Shown here: piece after piece, positions 49,880 through 58,126 of the stretch | How the letters are laid out: every line of letters starts with the position of its first letter | Position numbering within the stretch: the stretch's first letter is position 1 | Translations under genes and position numbers: made by a program | Source: Paenibacillus sp. MMS20-IR301 | GTDB taxonomy: Bacteria; Bacillota; Bacilli; Paenibacillales; Paenibacillaceae | Assembly: GCF_032302195.1 (NCBI RefSeq) | Contig: NZ_CP135275.1 | Location: 1,674,001-1,738,000 of the forward strand | Direction of reading: 5' to 3' | Length of the DNA: 64,000 nt | The notes under the pieces: generated by a model | The model's database searches: none | Told to the model about the DNA's origin: nothing | Seen by the model: the letters and a program-made list of their open reading frames with translations, nothing else

Positions 49880-50644
49880 ATGAGCGTACTTGAGGTAAGA
49901 AATATCAGGAAGGTGTATGGAGTGCAAAGTGGGGACAGCTCGACAGTGGCGCTGGACTCAGTCAGTTTCAATGTAGAGGCCGGTGAATTCATCGGTATTA
50001 TGGGGCCGTCCGGCAGCGGCAAGACCACTTTACTCAATATTCTGAGCGGAATCGGCAAGCCAAGCTACGGCGAGGTAACCATTGCCGGTAAGAATATTAC
50101 AGGCTTTGACAAGAATGAAATGGCGCTGTTCCGCCGCAAGCATCTGGGCTTTGTGTTCCAGGAGTTCAATCTGATGGACAGTCTGACACTGAAGGAGAAC
50201 GTGATGCTCCCGCTGATCCTGGATAAGAAAGATAAAGAGGAGATGGAGCGGAAAAGCGAAGAGATTATGAAGCTGCTGGATATCCACGATATCGCCGGGA
50301 AATATCCGTACAACATCTCGGGCGGCCAGCAGCAGCGGACAGCAGTCAGCCGGGCGCTGGTCCATGATCCGGATATTGTGTTTGCCGATGAGCCGACAGG
50401 GAATCTTGATTCCAAATCCTCTGCTGCCGTGATGAAATGCATGGAACGGATGAACCGTGAACGCGGCAGCACCATCCTGATGGTCACCCATGATGCTTAT
50501 GCAGCAAGCTTCTGCCAGCGGATTATCTTCATCAAGGACGGGGCGATCTGCATGGAAATCGTAAACGGCGGGATCCGCAAGGTGTTCTTCGATCAGATTC
50601 TTGACTGCCTGGCTATTATCGGAGGGGAAAGAAATGACATTTAG
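49880..50644 (+). CDS. ABC transporter ATP-binding protein, BceA-like
   Basis: The 254-residue ATPase has Walker A GPSGSGKTT near residue 39, ABC signature ISGGQQQRTAVSRAL, Walker B DIVFADEPTGNLDSK and switch VTHDAYAAS. It has the MacB/LolD/BceA size. GAGAGGAGAGCGGC precedes the ATG. The last bases overlap the permease start by 11. It powers a BceAB-type exporter/sensor that removes peptide antibiotics from their lipid targets. Confidence 0.93.
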   Translation: MSVLEVRNIRKVYGVQSGDSSTVALDSVSFNVEAGEFIGIMGPSGSGKTTLLNILSGIGKPSYGEVTIAGKNITGFDKNEMALFRRKHLGFVFQEFNLMDSLTLKENVMLPLILDKKDKEEMERKSEEIMKLLDIHDIAGKYPYNISGGQQQRTAVSRALVHDPDIVFADEPTGNLDSKSSAAVMKCMERMNRERGSTILMVTHDAYAASFCQRIIFIKDGAICMEIVNGGIRKVFFDQILDCLAIIGGERNDI

Positions 50645-52592
50645 AGATATTGCCTTCAAGAATTTCAAGCAGAGTGCCAGAAATTTCTTCTCCTACTTTC
50701 TTTGCAGCACCTTTGCCATTACAATCTTCTTCCTGTATGCAGCGCTCTATTTCAACCGGAGTATCCGTTCGGGAGGAACGGAGGAAGTCATCCGGATCGT
50801 ATTCCTGATGAGTCTGGTAGCGCTTACTTTGTTCTCGGTATTCTTCATCAATTACGCCCATTCCTCCTTCATTAAGGCCCGGAGCAAAGAGTTTGCCATT
50901 CTCATGTCCCTCGGGATGCATCAGGCCGAGCTGCAGAAGATTACCGCACTTGAGAACCTGCTGATTAGCCTGATCTCCATGGTTACCGGTATCGTTACAG
51001 GGGCCGTATTCTCCCGGCTGTTCCAGAATGTGGCGATCGACCTGCTGGATCTGCAGGGAGTGTCCTTCTCGCTGGATGCCGCCAGCTTTGCAGTTACGGC
51101 AGCGGTATTTATAGTCATCTTCGCTGTTTCCCAGCTGCTGTCCATGCAGAAGATCAACAAGCTGGAGCTGACAGAGCTGATGAAGGATTCCCGCAGAGGG
51201 GATAATAAGACGGATAACAAAGACGGAAGACGGGGCATCCTCGGCGCAGTGCTGCTGCTGCTCTCGGTCATCTATCTGGTTGTAATCTCCAGCCGGGAGA
51301 GTCTGAATACCCATCCGCTGATGATCGGAATCTATATCCTTATGAGCTTCACCGGCGTGTATATGGTTATCGCCTATTTCGGGAACACCATTGTCGCCTT
51401 CCTGCGGAATAAAAAGTTCTATTACCATCACATCCTGCCGATCACCGAAATTCATCACAAATTTAATCAGAACAAGCGGATTCTGTTCATTCTGAGCATT
51501 CTCAGCGGGATGACTATCTTCCTGGTGGCCTCACCGTTCTCACTGCTGCAGCTGTCGGCCAGCATAGCTGAACGGAATCCGTATGACGCCGAATTTGTGC
51601 AGGTGGACGGGGTTCATGCCTTGACCGGATCTGAGCTCGAGCAGCTGCTGAAGCACGGAGATGAGCCAGTACGCCAGGTGGTAGAGACCAGCTTCCTGAC
51701 ACTGCAGATGAACCTCGACGGGGATAAATACGATCGGCTGAAATCGAAGCCGGTAATCTCGCAAGAGGCGTATGAGCGCCTTACAGGCAATAAGCTGGAA
51801 GTGCCGGAAGGGGGAGCTGTTAACATTATTACGGCCTGGGAGCCGGGCAATCACGGAATTGCCGAGGGCGAAGAGCTTGTGCTGTCCGATGGGGACCGAA
51901 GCTTCAGTTATAAGGTGGCGGCCTCCTATCACGGGGAGTGGTTCGCTACGCCCAGTACCTATCCTTCGAGCTCAGGAGTTGTGGTCAATACCAGTGATTA
52001 TGAGAAAATGCTGGCCGACGTGGGCCCGGGGGCCATTGCCAAGCATTACGGCATTGATTTTGTCTTCTGGAAAGGAACCGGTAAGATTATTCATCAGCTT
52101 AAGGAACTGCTGGATGCCGGCGGCGCGGACGGAAGCGGCAAGCTGTTTCCGGTTGCCTCCAAGCTGGATTCCTATAACATGCTGAAGCAGAACTACTCGC
52201 TGTTCGTCTTCGTGACTTCGCTGATCGGAGTGCTGTTTTTTGCCGCCGGCGGGATGGTGCTGTATTTCAAGCAGTATACGGAGATGGGCAACTCGGTAAG
52301 CTTTTTCCGCAAATTGTATAAGATCGGGATCAGTGATCAGGAAATCCGCAGGGTTGTCTCGGCAGAGCTGCTGATTACGTTCTTTGTACCGCTAGTGCTG
52401 GGTAGTGTATTCGGCTACTGCTTCATTTACCTGATAACCCATGTAATGAGCGGGGCGGATATCATGTCTGAATTCATGAAGAACACCTCATTTGTGGTCG
52501 CAATCTATTTCGTATTCCAGCTTAGCTTCTATTACATTACCAAACGGAAATACAGCCGTGAGGTTATCGGCAAGCTGACCCGGGCGGTGTGA
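50634..52592 (+). CDS. ABC transporter permease, BceB-like (FtsX domain)
   Basis: The product has 652 residues, the size of BceB proteins. Membrane segments lie at the N-terminus (about 20-40, 55-80, 100-130, 150-170, 200-220, 230-250, 285-305). A large extracellular domain at about 310-515 carries the substrate-sensing part, and the last three segments follow. The ATG at 50634 follows GGAGGGGAAAGAA. No peptide-antibiotic biosynthesis genes are near, so the module most likely guards against foreign peptides. Confidence 0.93.
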   Translation: MTFRDIAFKNFKQSARNFFSYFLCSTFAITIFFLYAALYFNRSIRSGGTEEVIRIVFLMSLVALTLFSVFFINYAHSSFIKARSKEFAILMSLGMHQAELQKITALENLLISLISMVTGIVTGAVFSRLFQNVAIDLLDLQGVSFSLDAASFAVTAAVFIVIFAVSQLLSMQKINKLELTELMKDSRRGDNKTDNKDGRRGILGAVLLLLSVIYLVVISSRESLNTHPLMIGIYILMSFTGVYMVIAYFGNTIVAFLRNKKFYYHHILPITEIHHKFNQNKRILFILSILSGMTIFLVASPFSLLQLSASIAERNPYDAEFVQVDGVHALTGSELEQLLKHGDEPVRQVVETSFLTLQMNLDGDKYDRLKSKPVISQEAYERLTGNKLEVPEGGAVNIITAWEPGNHGIAEGEELVLSDGDRSFSYKVAASYHGEWFATPSTYPSSSGVVVNTSDYEKMLADVGPGAIAKHYGIDFVFWKGTGKIIHQLKELLDAGGADGSGKLFPVASKLDSYNMLKQNYSLFVFVTSLIGVLFFAAGGMVLYFKQYTEMGNSVSFFRKLYKIGISDQEIRRVVSAELLITFFVPLVLGSVFGYCFIYLITHVMSGADIMSEFMKNTSFVVAIYFVFQLSFYYITKRKYSREVIGKLTRAV

Positions 52593-52688
52593 ATCAGTAT
52601 TGATTACGGAATAAATGGAAATTCACTGATTCGAAATCCATTAATGAGAGTAAATGGTGTATAATCAAGTGAAAAGGGAGGTGATCCC

Positions 52689-52880
52689 ATGAATAGCTCC
52701 TTTCCATCCGGACCAAGTCCGAGACTGCCGGATCCTGACAGCCATAAAGCCAATCATGATGTGAATGCGCGCAAGCTTCATACTGAAGGCATTACCGGGT
52801 TTTGGAGGCAGGTAACGGATCTCGTTATTGCTGTGGCGGTCATTGTTCTGTTCGTTTTTATATTGAAGTGGATCTTCTGA
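52689..52880 (+). CDS. Small single-pass membrane protein, 63 residues
   Basis: AAAAGGGAGGTGATCCC gives a near-ideal ribosome binding site before the ATG. The N-terminal part is hydrophilic (Pro/Ser/His-rich) and the C-terminal residues 43-63 (TDLVIAVAVIVLFVFILKWI) form one hydrophobic segment. It may be anchored by its tail. The family is not recognised. Confidence 0.7.
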   Translation: MNSSFPSGPSPRLPDPDSHKANHDVNARKLHTEGITGFWRQVTDLVIAVAVIVLFVFILKWIF

Positions 52881-52918
52881 TCAGCCTTCCCAATAAGCGG
52901 AAGTTAAGGCTGGTTAAT

Positions 52919-52966
52919 TGAGTCAACCCCATAGCCAAAGCCCCACATTGTGGGGTTATTTTATTT
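52919..52966 (+). repeat. CCCCAC-hairpin repeat, copy 4
   Basis: TGAGTCAACCCCATAGCCAA leads into CCCCACATTGTGGGG (52941-52955) and TTATTTTATTTA. It lies just before the next gene's ribosome binding site. Confidence 0.7.
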
Positions 52967-52982
52967 ATCCCAAGGAGGTATC

Positions 52983-53441
52983 ATGATGGCAGCAAGGAAT
53001 GGGCGTTACCGGCGTATTGCCCTGGCTCTGGTGCTCTTGATTGTAGGGGCAGCAGTCTGGACTTTCGCGGTCCGCCTGCAGTCTGCAGGCAAGCAGAATG
53101 AATCCGTTCAGGAGTATATTGCCGGCGCACCGGGAATCAAAGGCTCAGTAGACACTGCACAGTGGGGGGACAATCCCGCTTATGCGATCGGAGCTGACCG
53201 TAAGGGCTATGCTGTATTTAAGGACCCGGATCAGGCTTTTGCCCGGATGAAGATTGATTATGCCAAGGGCCTGAAGGCGATCCGGGAGGAATTCGGCCTG
53301 CGTGCAGTATCTTTAGCCAATTATCAGCAGTATGGTACATACGGATGGCAAATTACGAAGACAGAGGATGCAGAAGCAGCGGAACAAGCCCGCCGGGTGA
53401 CGGCTTTCATGGACATTTTCGAGAATAGTTATGTAAAGTAA
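52983..53441 (+). CDS. Exported or membrane-anchored protein of unknown function
   Basis: The product has about 152 residues from the ATG at 52983, which follows AAGGAGGTATC (the next codon is also ATG). It has a basic start and one N-terminal hydrophobic segment (about 11-31, IALALVLLIVGAAVWTFAV), then a soluble part with QSAGKQNESVQEY and a C-terminal region (EFGLRAVSLANYQQYGTYGW). The family is not recognised. It lies 17 bases before a GNAT gene and may be co-transcribed. Confidence 0.7.
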   Translation: MMAARNGRYRRIALALVLLIVGAAVWTFAVRLQSAGKQNESVQEYIAGAPGIKGSVDTAQWGDNPAYAIGADRKGYAVFKDPDQAFARMKIDYAKGLKAIREEFGLRAVSLANYQQYGTYGWQITKTEDAEAAEQARRVTAFMDIFENSYVK

Positions 53442-53458
53442 ATGTGAGGTGACTGAAT

Positions 53459-54007
53459 ATGAAATATAATGAAGCAGAACACACGCTCGAAACAGACAGG
53501 CTGCTGCTGCGCCCATTCAGAATAGAAGATGCGCCTGAAGTAACTGAATACTGCAATAACTATAATATTTACCGGAGCACGCTGAGCCTGCCGTTTCCGT
53601 ATTCCCAAGACTGCGCAGAGAGCTGGATTGCAGTGCATGAACAGAACTTTAACTGTGACCGGATGTATGAATTTGCTGTGACTGACGTGAAGACCGGGCG
53701 GCTGTACGGGGCTATCGGCATTTCACACCAGCAGTCCTATCATAACGGGGAGCTTGCCTACTGGATCGGAGAAGCACACTGGGGCCAAGGGTACGGGACG
53801 GAGGCCGCACGGGCAGTCATCGGATTCGTATTTAAGGAGAAGCAGTACCACCGCGTATATGCCCGGCATTTCGCCTCGAACCCCGCCTCCGGGGCCATTA
53901 TGCAAAAATGCGGCATGAGCTATGAAGGTACACTTAAGGATCAGATCTATAAGAACGGCACCTACGAGGATATCGTGTATTATGGGCTATTGAATCCGGA
54001 GGGCTGA
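53459..54007 (+). CDS. GNAT family N-acetyltransferase, RimJ/RimL type
   Basis: The 182-residue protein has the RimJ/RimL pattern: ETDRLLLRPFRIEDAPEVTEY at the start, then GELAYWIGEAHWGQGYGTEA (acetyl-CoA loop Gln/Gly-rich) and RHFASNPASGAIMQKCGMSY. GTGAGGTGACTG precedes the ATG. Members acetylate ribosomal protein termini or small amines; the true substrate is unknown. Confidence 0.9.
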   Translation: MKYNEAEHTLETDRLLLRPFRIEDAPEVTEYCNNYNIYRSTLSLPFPYSQDCAESWIAVHEQNFNCDRMYEFAVTDVKTGRLYGAIGISHQQSYHNGELAYWIGEAHWGQGYGTEAARAVIGFVFKEKQYHRVYARHFASNPASGAIMQKCGMSYEGTLKDQIYKNGTYEDIVYYGLLNPEG

Positions 54008-54096
54008 ACCGGGTTTGCACATACATATTTGCACATACATAGGAGTTCATATAATATTTAATATTGTTAACGCAGCAGCGGCAGGGGGGCTTGGCC

Positions 54097-54576
54097 ATGA
54101 ACAAGGAAGATTTGGTTATGAATGAATTCCGGAATGTCTTTAACAAGATGGCTTGGCTGAATAAGAATAAGATGGAGGTTGCTCTTGAGGGATATAAGTC
54201 TTCGGAGATCCATTGCATCGAATATATCGGCAAGCATGCGGACTCCAACGTGACCCGGCTTGCGGAAGCTTTTTATATGACAAATGGTGCTATCAGCAAA
54301 ATCGCCAAGAAGCTTATGGCCAAAGGGCTTATTGAGAGCTACCGGAAGCCGGATAATAAGAAGGAAATCTATTTCCGGCTGACTGGGCTGGGGGAAGAAG
54401 TATTCACAATTCACGAGGACCTGCACCAGGAGTTCCGGGAGAGGGACCAAGAGATATTCGCGCAGGTCACGGATGCACAATTTGACAGTATGCTTCACTT
54501 CATGGAACGTTATAGCAGGCATTTGGATACAGAGATAGAGAAGCAGGGGATAGATCTGAAGCCGGAACAACAATAG
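54097..54576 (+). CDS. MarR family transcriptional regulator
   Basis: The 159-residue protein has the MarR winged helix (SSEIHCIEYIGKHADSNVTR, LAEAFYMTNGAISKIAKKLMA, then the wing RKPDNKKEIYFRLT). The ATG at 54097 follows GGCAGGGGGG. A terminator follows, then a divergence of transcription units toward the MFS gene. MarR proteins usually repress a neighbouring drug pump, and an inverted repeat lies in that pump's promoter. Confidence 0.92.
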   Translation: MNKEDLVMNEFRNVFNKMAWLNKNKMEVALEGYKSSEIHCIEYIGKHADSNVTRLAEAFYMTNGAISKIAKKLMAKGLIESYRKPDNKKEIYFRLTGLGEEVFTIHEDLHQEFRERDQEIFAQVTDAQFDSMLHFMERYSRHLDTEIEKQGIDLKPEQQ

Positions 54577-54594
54577 ATAGTATATAAACTGCAG

Positions 54595-54629
54595 GCAGTC
54601 AGGCTCATGCGGGAGCTGGCTGCTTTTTT
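54595..54629 (+). terminator. Terminator after the MarR gene
   Basis: GCAGTCAGGCTC (54595-54606) pairs with 54613-54623 with one bulged G, followed by a T run. Confidence 0.8.
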
Positions 54630-54644
54630 ATGTCCGGGATTTTG

Positions 54645-54686
54645 TTGCCAAGGAAACAATATTGTGATACGATACTTTTGTTTCCT
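54645..54686 (+). promoter_or_regulatory. MFS promoter with MarR-type operator
   Basis: TTGCCA (54645-54650) and TACGAT (54668-54673) are 17 bases apart. AGGAAACAA (54651-54659) and its complement (54678-54686) flank the -10, and ACAATATTGT (54656-54665) is a palindrome within the spacer. This is a likely site for the MarR protein encoded upstream. Confidence 0.6.
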
Positions 54687-54724
54687 GGGAAATAAATATT
54701 CATTATCTAAGGAGAGCATTTAAC

Positions 54725-55948
54725 ATGTCTACATCTAAAACACATCAGGAGCAGAACGCGGGTCAAACCGTAAACAAGCATGCGCTGATCTTCGGTCTGA
54801 TTTCTGTCTTTTTATGCGGAATCGGCTTCAGTATTATTACACCCGTCGTCCCGTTCCTGGTCCAGCCTTATATAAGTAATCCAGGGGAACAAGCGGTGAT
54901 GGTCACGCTGCTGACCTCGGTTTATGCAGTTTGCGTATTTTTTGCAGCGCCTGCACTTGGGGCACTCAGCGATAAATGGGGCCGCCGGCCGCTTTTGCTG
55001 ATCTGTCTGGCCGGTTCTGCTGTCGGGTACTTTATCTTTGGAATTGGCGGGGCGCTGTGGGTCCTGTTTGCCGGACGGATCATTGAAGGGATCACCGGAG
55101 GGAGCATCAGCACGATTTTTGCGTATTTTGCCGATATCATCCCTCCTGAGCAGAGAACGAAATATTTTGGCTGGGTGAGCGCAGTTGTTGGTGTTGGAAC
55201 GGTAATCGGCCCGGCGCTGGGCGGCTTGCTGGCGAGGTTTGGTTATGCTGTGCCGATGTATTTTGGAGCCGTAATCACGCTGCTGAATGTGTGCTACGGA
55301 TTGTTCTTTATGCCCGAGAGTCTGGACAAGCAGAACCGGCTGCAAGAGATTACCCTGGTGCGGCTGAATCCATTCACACAGCTGGCCAGCCTACTGTCCA
55401 TGAAGAACCTGAACCGGCTGCTAATCTCAGCCTTTCTGCTGTGGATTCCGGCTGGTTCGCTGCAGGCCATATTCTCACAATTCACGGTTGATACATTCAA
55501 CTGGAAGCCTGCTCTGATCGGACTGATGTTCTCTATCATGGGCTTTCAGGATATCATCTCCCAAAGCTTCATTATGCCAAAGCTGCTGGGCAAGCTTCGT
55601 GATGCGCACATAGCCATTCTAGGAATGGTCTCAGAGATTACCGGTTACGGCCTGATCGCTGCGTCGGCACTCTTCTCTTTCTATCCGCTGCTCATCGCAG
55701 GGATGTTCATCTTCGGATTCGGTGATTCGATCTTCGGGCCTTCCTTTAGCGGGATGTTATCGAAATCGGCTGGTTCCAGTGAGCAGGGCAGAATTCAGGG
55801 CGGCAGCCAGTCAATTCAGGCACTGGCCAGAATGATCGGGCCTGTTATCGGGGGCCAAATCTATGTCGCTCTGGGGCATGCTGCTCCTGCTGTCATGGGT
55901 ATGATCCTGATTGCAGCTGCCATTCCGGTCATGTACAAAGTAGAGTAG
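54725..55948 (+). CDS. MFS transporter, TetA-like exporter
   Basis: The 407-residue protein has twelve hydrophobic segments. The loop 2-3 motif LGALSDKWGRRPLLLICLAG and the segment 5 motif GWVSAVVGVGTVIGPALGGLL match the DHA1 (TetA/Bmr) drug efflux group. AAGGAGAGCATTTAAC precedes the ATG. It is likely regulated by the MarR gene just upstream. Confidence 0.92.
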   Translation: MSTSKTHQEQNAGQTVNKHALIFGLISVFLCGIGFSIITPVVPFLVQPYISNPGEQAVMVTLLTSVYAVCVFFAAPALGALSDKWGRRPLLLICLAGSAVGYFIFGIGGALWVLFAGRIIEGITGGSISTIFAYFADIIPPEQRTKYFGWVSAVVGVGTVIGPALGGLLARFGYAVPMYFGAVITLLNVCYGLFFMPESLDKQNRLQEITLVRLNPFTQLASLLSMKNLNRLLISAFLLWIPAGSLQAIFSQFTVDTFNWKPALIGLMFSIMGFQDIISQSFIMPKLLGKLRDAHIAILGMVSEITGYGLIAASALFSFYPLLIAGMFIFGFGDSIFGPSFSGMLSKSAGSSEQGRIQGGSQSIQALARMIGPVIGGQIYVALGHAAPAVMGMILIAAAIPVMYKVE

Positions 55949-56053
55949 AAGTTCACAAATTTGCCGATAGAACTGCCGGGAAGAAGCAGGTTATTCCAGC
56001 CGGGATCAAGAATATAGTCACAATCCCAAATTATGAGAATCGAGCTGATGATC

Positions 56054-56524
56054 ATGAGTGACAAGATGGTAGAAGTGTTAAGAAGACAGTTTGAACCGGT
56101 AGTCGAAATGCTGAAGCAGCAGGTTGCAGAGTGTCCGGATGAATTCTGGAACGATGCCTCGCAAAAATACTGGAAGCATGTATTTCATGCAGCCACCAGT
56201 ATGAAGTTCTGGTTCCGGCAGCAGAAGGAGGAGGCGTTCATCATTCCTGACTTCGGTAGAGATATTACAGAAGCGCTTGATCAAGAGTGCTCTGACTATC
56301 CTACTAAAGAAGAAATGACGGCATATGTAGAGGAAATGATGAAAGTGGCCCGCAGCTTTGTGGATGAGCTTACGGATGAGACGCTGATGGAGCCTTGTGT
56401 CTTATTCGCAGAAATCACCAAAATGGATGTAGTCCTGATGCAGATCCGGCATGTTCAGCATCATGTCGGGTATTGCAACAGTATCCTGAATTCCAATCAG
56501 CTGGAAGCTGTGAAGTGGATTTAA
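56054..56524 (+). CDS. DinB-like (DUF664-type) protein
   Basis: The product has about 156 residues. It is a helical DinB-superfamily protein: EVLRRQFEPVVEMLKQQVA at the start, a His in WKHVFHAATS, and RHVQHHVGYCNSILN near the end, which gives the His pairs typical of a metal site. The true start is uncertain: ATG 56033 has no ribosome binding site, while ATG 56054 has a weak GAG. The role is unknown; family members include thiol transferases. Confidence 0.78.
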   Translation: MSDKMVEVLRRQFEPVVEMLKQQVAECPDEFWNDASQKYWKHVFHAATSMKFWFRQQKEEAFIIPDFGRDITEALDQECSDYPTKEEMTAYVEEMMKVARSFVDELTDETLMEPCVLFAEITKMDVVLMQIRHVQHHVGYCNSILNSNQLEAVKWI

Positions 56525-56569
56525 GAGGGTAAAGGGTATTATCTTTTAGAAAAAGGAGTGTTAATCCGG

Positions 56570-57016
56570 ATGATGTATGAATTTGACGGGGAAATTAAGC
56601 AGCTGGAAGGTAAAATCAAATGGAAAGTCGTGTATTTTCCATATCCGGTAAATGAGGTGTTTAACACAAACGGCCGGGCTGCTGTCCAGATTGTGGTGGA
56701 TGGCCATCCGTTTGAGCATACGCTGCTGCCGTCGAAGAACGGGCATTATTTTGTATATAATGAATTTATCCGCAGAGCCGTACATAAAGAGCTTGGTGAC
56801 ACTCTGCATGTCATCCTTACCAAAGACGAAGAGCAGCGGAATCTGGTTGTACCGGATTACATTGCGGACATTCTTAATGAGCACCAGACTCTGGAGCGGT
56901 TCTTAAGCCAGCCTGATTACTTGAAGCGTGAGCAGATCAATCATATTGAGCTGGCCAAAAAAGAAGAAACGAAGAATAACCGGATCATCGCCTTAATACA
57001 TAAGCTTAAAGACTGA
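56570..57016 (+). CDS. DUF1905/YdeI-like protein
   Basis: The product has 148 residues. A beta-barrel-like DUF1905 domain fills the first two thirds (FDGEIKQLEGKIKWKVVYFP, and GDTLHVILTKDEEQR), followed by a YdeI/OmpD-associated helical tail (LVVPDYIADILNEHQTLERF). The ATG at 56570 follows AAAAGGAG. Related proteins in other bacteria are linked to bacteriocin tolerance; no direct evidence exists here. Confidence 0.8.
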   Translation: MMYEFDGEIKQLEGKIKWKVVYFPYPVNEVFNTNGRAAVQIVVDGHPFEHTLLPSKNGHYFVYNEFIRRAVHKELGDTLHVILTKDEEQRNLVVPDYIADILNEHQTLERFLSQPDYLKREQINHIELAKKEETKNNRIIALIHKLKD

Positions 57017-57027
57017 TGACAGAAGTA

Positions 57028-57054
57028 AAGACGGCTATCGAGGCCGTCTTTTTT
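57028..57054 (+). terminator. Terminator after the DUF1905 gene
   Basis: AAGACGGC (57028-57035) pairs with GCCGTCTT (57043-57050), followed by T residues. Confidence 0.9.
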
Positions 57055-57071
57055 GGTGCCGTTGTTAAGTA

Positions 57072-57962
57072 TTAGAACAGCGCTGCCGGAAGAAGGCTGG
57101 TATCTATACGGTTAAGCTTCCTGAAGGAGGTAGGCGACATATGGATACGGGCCTGAAAGACGCGGGAAAAGGTGGCATATGAAGTGAACCCGACCTCATA
57201 GCAGATGGAGGTGACGGGTTCATCCCCCGAGATCAGCAGGCCGCAGGCATGGGATATGCGGATGCCTTCCAGATAGCGGTGGAAATGCTCCCCGATATAG
57301 GCTTTGAAGGAGGAGCTGATATGGGGAACGCTCAAATGGAACCGGTCTGCAAGCAGCTCGAGCTTGATATCCTCCCGGAAATTCTGATAGACATACAGGA
57401 TGATATCCGCCATGCTTCCTTTTCCGGTAACGGACGCTGGAGCTGTTTGCTCATGCCCACGCGTAAAGCAGTGACGGTCCAGCAGAACAAAGGCTTCGGT
57501 TAATTTGCACAAAAAAAGCAGCTGGCTCCAGGATTGGCTGCTGTTTATCTCCCCGTACATCTCCTCAAGCAGCCGGAGCAGCTGCCCGGCGAGCTCCGGC
57601 TCCAGCTGATAAGATGGCTCGCCTTCAGTACCTGCGCGCATTAATAAGCTCTGCAGGCTGCCGGTCTCCTGAGAGGCAAACAACGCCTTCAGACCGATAG
57701 CACCTACATACAGCTGCAGCTCCTGCCCCTTGTCAATCCGGATCTCGTGGACCTGATGCGGAAGCAGCAGTGTGAAGGTGCCGGCACAGATCTGCCTTTC
57801 CTGTCCATTGATGATCTCAGTGCCGCTGCCGTGAACAGCATAGGTATACTCCAGGAAATTATGGGTATGGGGAGGAACATGGTCACTCAGCTTGTGGATT
57901 CTTAAGGTATAGGGAAAGGACTGGTGCAGCTCCTGGTCGCCCGGCAGATTGAAAGGAATCAT
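57072..57962 (-). CDS. AraC family transcriptional regulator with cupin domain
   Basis: The 296-residue protein has an N-terminal cupin-like sensor domain (HKLSDHVPPHTHNFLEYTYA, residues 20-45, and the second cupin strand near residue 75) and a C-terminal double helix-turn-helix (IKLELLADRFHLSVPHISSS, and the second unit EPVTSICYEVGFTSYATFSR). AGGAGCGACC precedes the ATG. It is divergent from the GH92 gene 165 bases away and is the likely regulator of the glycan locus. Confidence 0.92.
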   Translation of the reverse strand: MIPFNLPGDQELHQSFPYTLRIHKLSDHVPPHTHNFLEYTYAVHGSGTEIINGQERQICAGTFTLLLPHQVHEIRIDKGQELQLYVGAIGLKALFASQETGSLQSLLMRAGTEGEPSYQLEPELAGQLLRLLEEMYGEINSSQSWSQLLFLCKLTEAFVLLDRHCFTRGHEQTAPASVTGKGSMADIILYVYQNFREDIKLELLADRFHLSVPHISSSFKAYIGEHFHRYLEGIRISHACGLLISGDEPVTSICYEVGFTSYATFSRVFQARIHMSPTSFRKLNRIDTSLLPAALF

Positions 57963-58126
57963 GACAGGTCGCTCCTCTAAACAAGATTATAAAGTTATCA
58001 TAAACCATAACCGGAAAAAATGAGATACTTTCCGTAAAATTGATAAGCGGTTTATAAATCGGGTTCAGTACAATGAATTTGTTTGTATGCATGTAACCCT
58101 ATATCTGAAAAGGAAGGTAATGAACC

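Noticed and set aside
50616..51458. Minus-strand 280-codon frame opposite the BceB gene
   Set aside because: It is a shadow of a strongly conserved permease gene and its product is rich in Gln/His/Glu with no fold.
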